Shown in pieces: positions 5,003-5,701 of a stretch of DNA of 5,701 nt. Both the position numbers and the translations under genes were made by a program. The notes under the pieces were generated by a model. That model did no database searches and was not told the origin of the DNA. It saw nothing but the letters and a program-made list of their open reading frames with translations. The stretch spans positions 1-5,701 of the forward strand of contig JAJYJX010000141.1 in NCBI GenBank assembly GCA_021789095.1, written 5' to 3'. Position 1 is the first letter of the stretch. Every line of letters begins with the position of its first letter. Source of the stretch: a bacterium. Lineage in GTDB: Bacteria > JAMCPX01.

Positions 5003-5035
5003 GTCCCCCCTCTTAGAGTAAGAGGAGGTGGGGAC
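5003..5035 (+). repeat. Strong bulged GC hairpin in the hsdM leader
   Basis: GTCCCC (5003-5008) pairs with GGGGAC (5030-5035), and CCTCTTA (5009-5015) with TAAGAGG (5019-5025). The loop is GAG, and four unpaired bases (AGGT, 5026-5029) lie on the 3' side: 13 base pairs in all. The 3' arm contains AGGAGGT, a perfect Shine-Dalgarno word, partly buried in the stem. It may be a dispersed palindrome inserted in the leader, or a regulatory RNA structure. There is no T-run after it, so it is not an intrinsic terminator. Confidence 0.6.
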
Positions 5036-5050
5036 GTTACGGTATAGCTC

Positions 5051-5701
5051 ATGGCACGCAAGGTAAAGACTGCTAAAAAACAGAACGGCAACGGCGCAAC
5101 CCTTGGGTTCGAAGAAAAATTGTGGCAGGCTGCGGACAAGCTGCGCAACAACATGGACGCAGCCGAGTACAAACACGTTGTTCTTGGCCTTATCTTTCTG
5201 AAATACATATCAGACGCCTTCGAGGAACATCAAGCAAAGCTTGCCGAAGATAAAAAGAGTGGAGCAGATCCAGAAGACCGTGATGAATACATGGCTGCGA
5301 ATATCTTCTGGGTACCCAAAAAAGCCCGCTGGACATACCTTCAAGCCAATGCAAAACAACCCAGCATAGGGAAACTCATTGATGATGCCATGTTTGCTAT
5401 CGAGAGCGACAACAAGGTACTGAAAGGTGTTTTGCCGAAGACCTATGCACGCCAGGAACTCGACAAGCAGCGGCTCGGCGAGCTGATAGACCTTATCGGT
5501 ACTATAGGCATGGGCGACAAAGAGAACCGTTCAAAAGACATTCTCGGCCGTGTTTATGAATATTTTCTTTCCGAGTTTGCCAGTGCAGAGGGCAAAAAAG
5601 GCGGCCAGTTCTATACGCCGCGATGTGTAGTCCAGACGCTTGTCGAGATGCTTGCGCCGTATAAAGGCCGCGTATATGACCCGTGCTGCGGCTCAGGAGG
5701 C
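5051..5701 (+). CDS. hsdM: Type I restriction-modification DNA methyltransferase subunit HsdM, N-terminal part (3' end outside window)
   Basis: HsdM is the adenine-N6 methyltransferase of a type I system; with HsdS it methylates the recognition site, and with HsdR it forms the restriction complex. The frame is open from the ATG at 5051 to the window end (217 codons). It runs off the edge without a stop. Residues ~19-60 ([23 protein letters not shown], then [15 protein letters not shown]) are the HsdM N-terminal helical domain. The catalytic-domain entry is [20 protein letters not shown] followed by [16 protein letters not shown]. Motif I, the SAM-binding DPCCGSGG, is at the very end of the window. 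The catalytic NPPF-type motif IV and the stop lie beyond it. TAG at 5045-5047 is in frame, so no longer start exists. No Shine-Dalgarno lies at normal distance; AGGAGGT is 21 bases away inside a hairpin. GC content is similar to ftsZ, unlike the AT-rich cassette upstream. Confidence 0.95.
   Translation, partial: MARKVKTAKKQNGNGATLGFEEKLWQAADKLRNNMDAAEYKHVVLGLIFLKYISDAFEEHQAKLAEDKKSGADPEDRDEYMAANIFWVPKKARWTYLQANAKQPSIGKLIDDAMFAIESDNKVLKGVLPKTYARQELDKQRLGELIDLIGTIGMGDKENRSKDILGRVYEYFLSEFASAEGKKGGQFYTPRCVVQTLVEMLAPYKGRVYDPCCGSGG

Larger units (their letters stand above)
4725..5050. other. Spacer between the DUF2283 gene and hsdM
   Basis: About 326 bases without a supported gene. It contains a short GCGGT/ACCGC inverted repeat (4752-4767), a half copy of the dispersed repeat (4803-4815), a good promoter (4885-4913) and a strong GC hairpin (5003-5035). 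A + strand frame is open for about 50 codons up to a TGA near 4889, but it has no start or recognisable content. Confidence 0.7.

Overview
The window joins a conserved cell-division and housekeeping block (1-2684) to a looser accessory stretch (2685-5701). All genes that can be supported lie on the + strand. Organism: a Gram-negative-type bacterium of moderate GC. The core genes use many AGG/AGA arginine and ATA isoleucine codons, and the spacers carry short GTCATTCC...GGAATCCAG palindromes of a kind common in Nitrospirota and former Deltaproteobacteria. That placement is an inference at low confidence; no marker in the window settles it.

Core block: the 3' end of ftsA (C-terminal half of the actin-like membrane tether, with its membrane-binding amphipathic helix), a complete ftsZ (tubulin-like GTPase of the division ring) and a complete purM (AIR synthetase, purine synthesis). 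They are packed tightly. The ftsZ ribosome binding site lies inside the ftsA 3' end, and the purM ATG directly follows the ftsZ stop in the same frame. One operon with translational coupling is likely.

First spacer (2685-3113): about 430 bases without a gene, holding three copies of the palindromic repeat, two further small inverted repeats and a weak terminator-like hairpin. A single hotdog-fold acyl-CoA thioesterase gene (3114-3590) follows, then another repeat copy, a perfect inverted repeat with three TGAACG words at an exact 10-base period, and a scrambled small locus (3781-4036). In that locus a well-initiated membrane-peptide ORF runs into what looks like the out-of-frame tail of a winged-helix protein.

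Accessory block: an AT-rich, overlapping two-gene cassette (4189-4724). The first gene encodes a 101-residue protein that I place tentatively with the BECR-type (RelE/barnase-like) nuclease-fold families, and the second a DUF2283 protein. The layout is like a toxin-antitoxin module, but the function is unproven. A good sigma70-type promoter (4885-4913), a leader with a strong GC hairpin, and the N-terminal 217 codons of a type I restriction-modification methyltransferase (hsdM) close the window. The right part therefore looks like the edge of a defence or mobile-gene region placed next to the division operon. The best candidate for something under-described is the 4189-4724 cassette with its leader mini-ORF.
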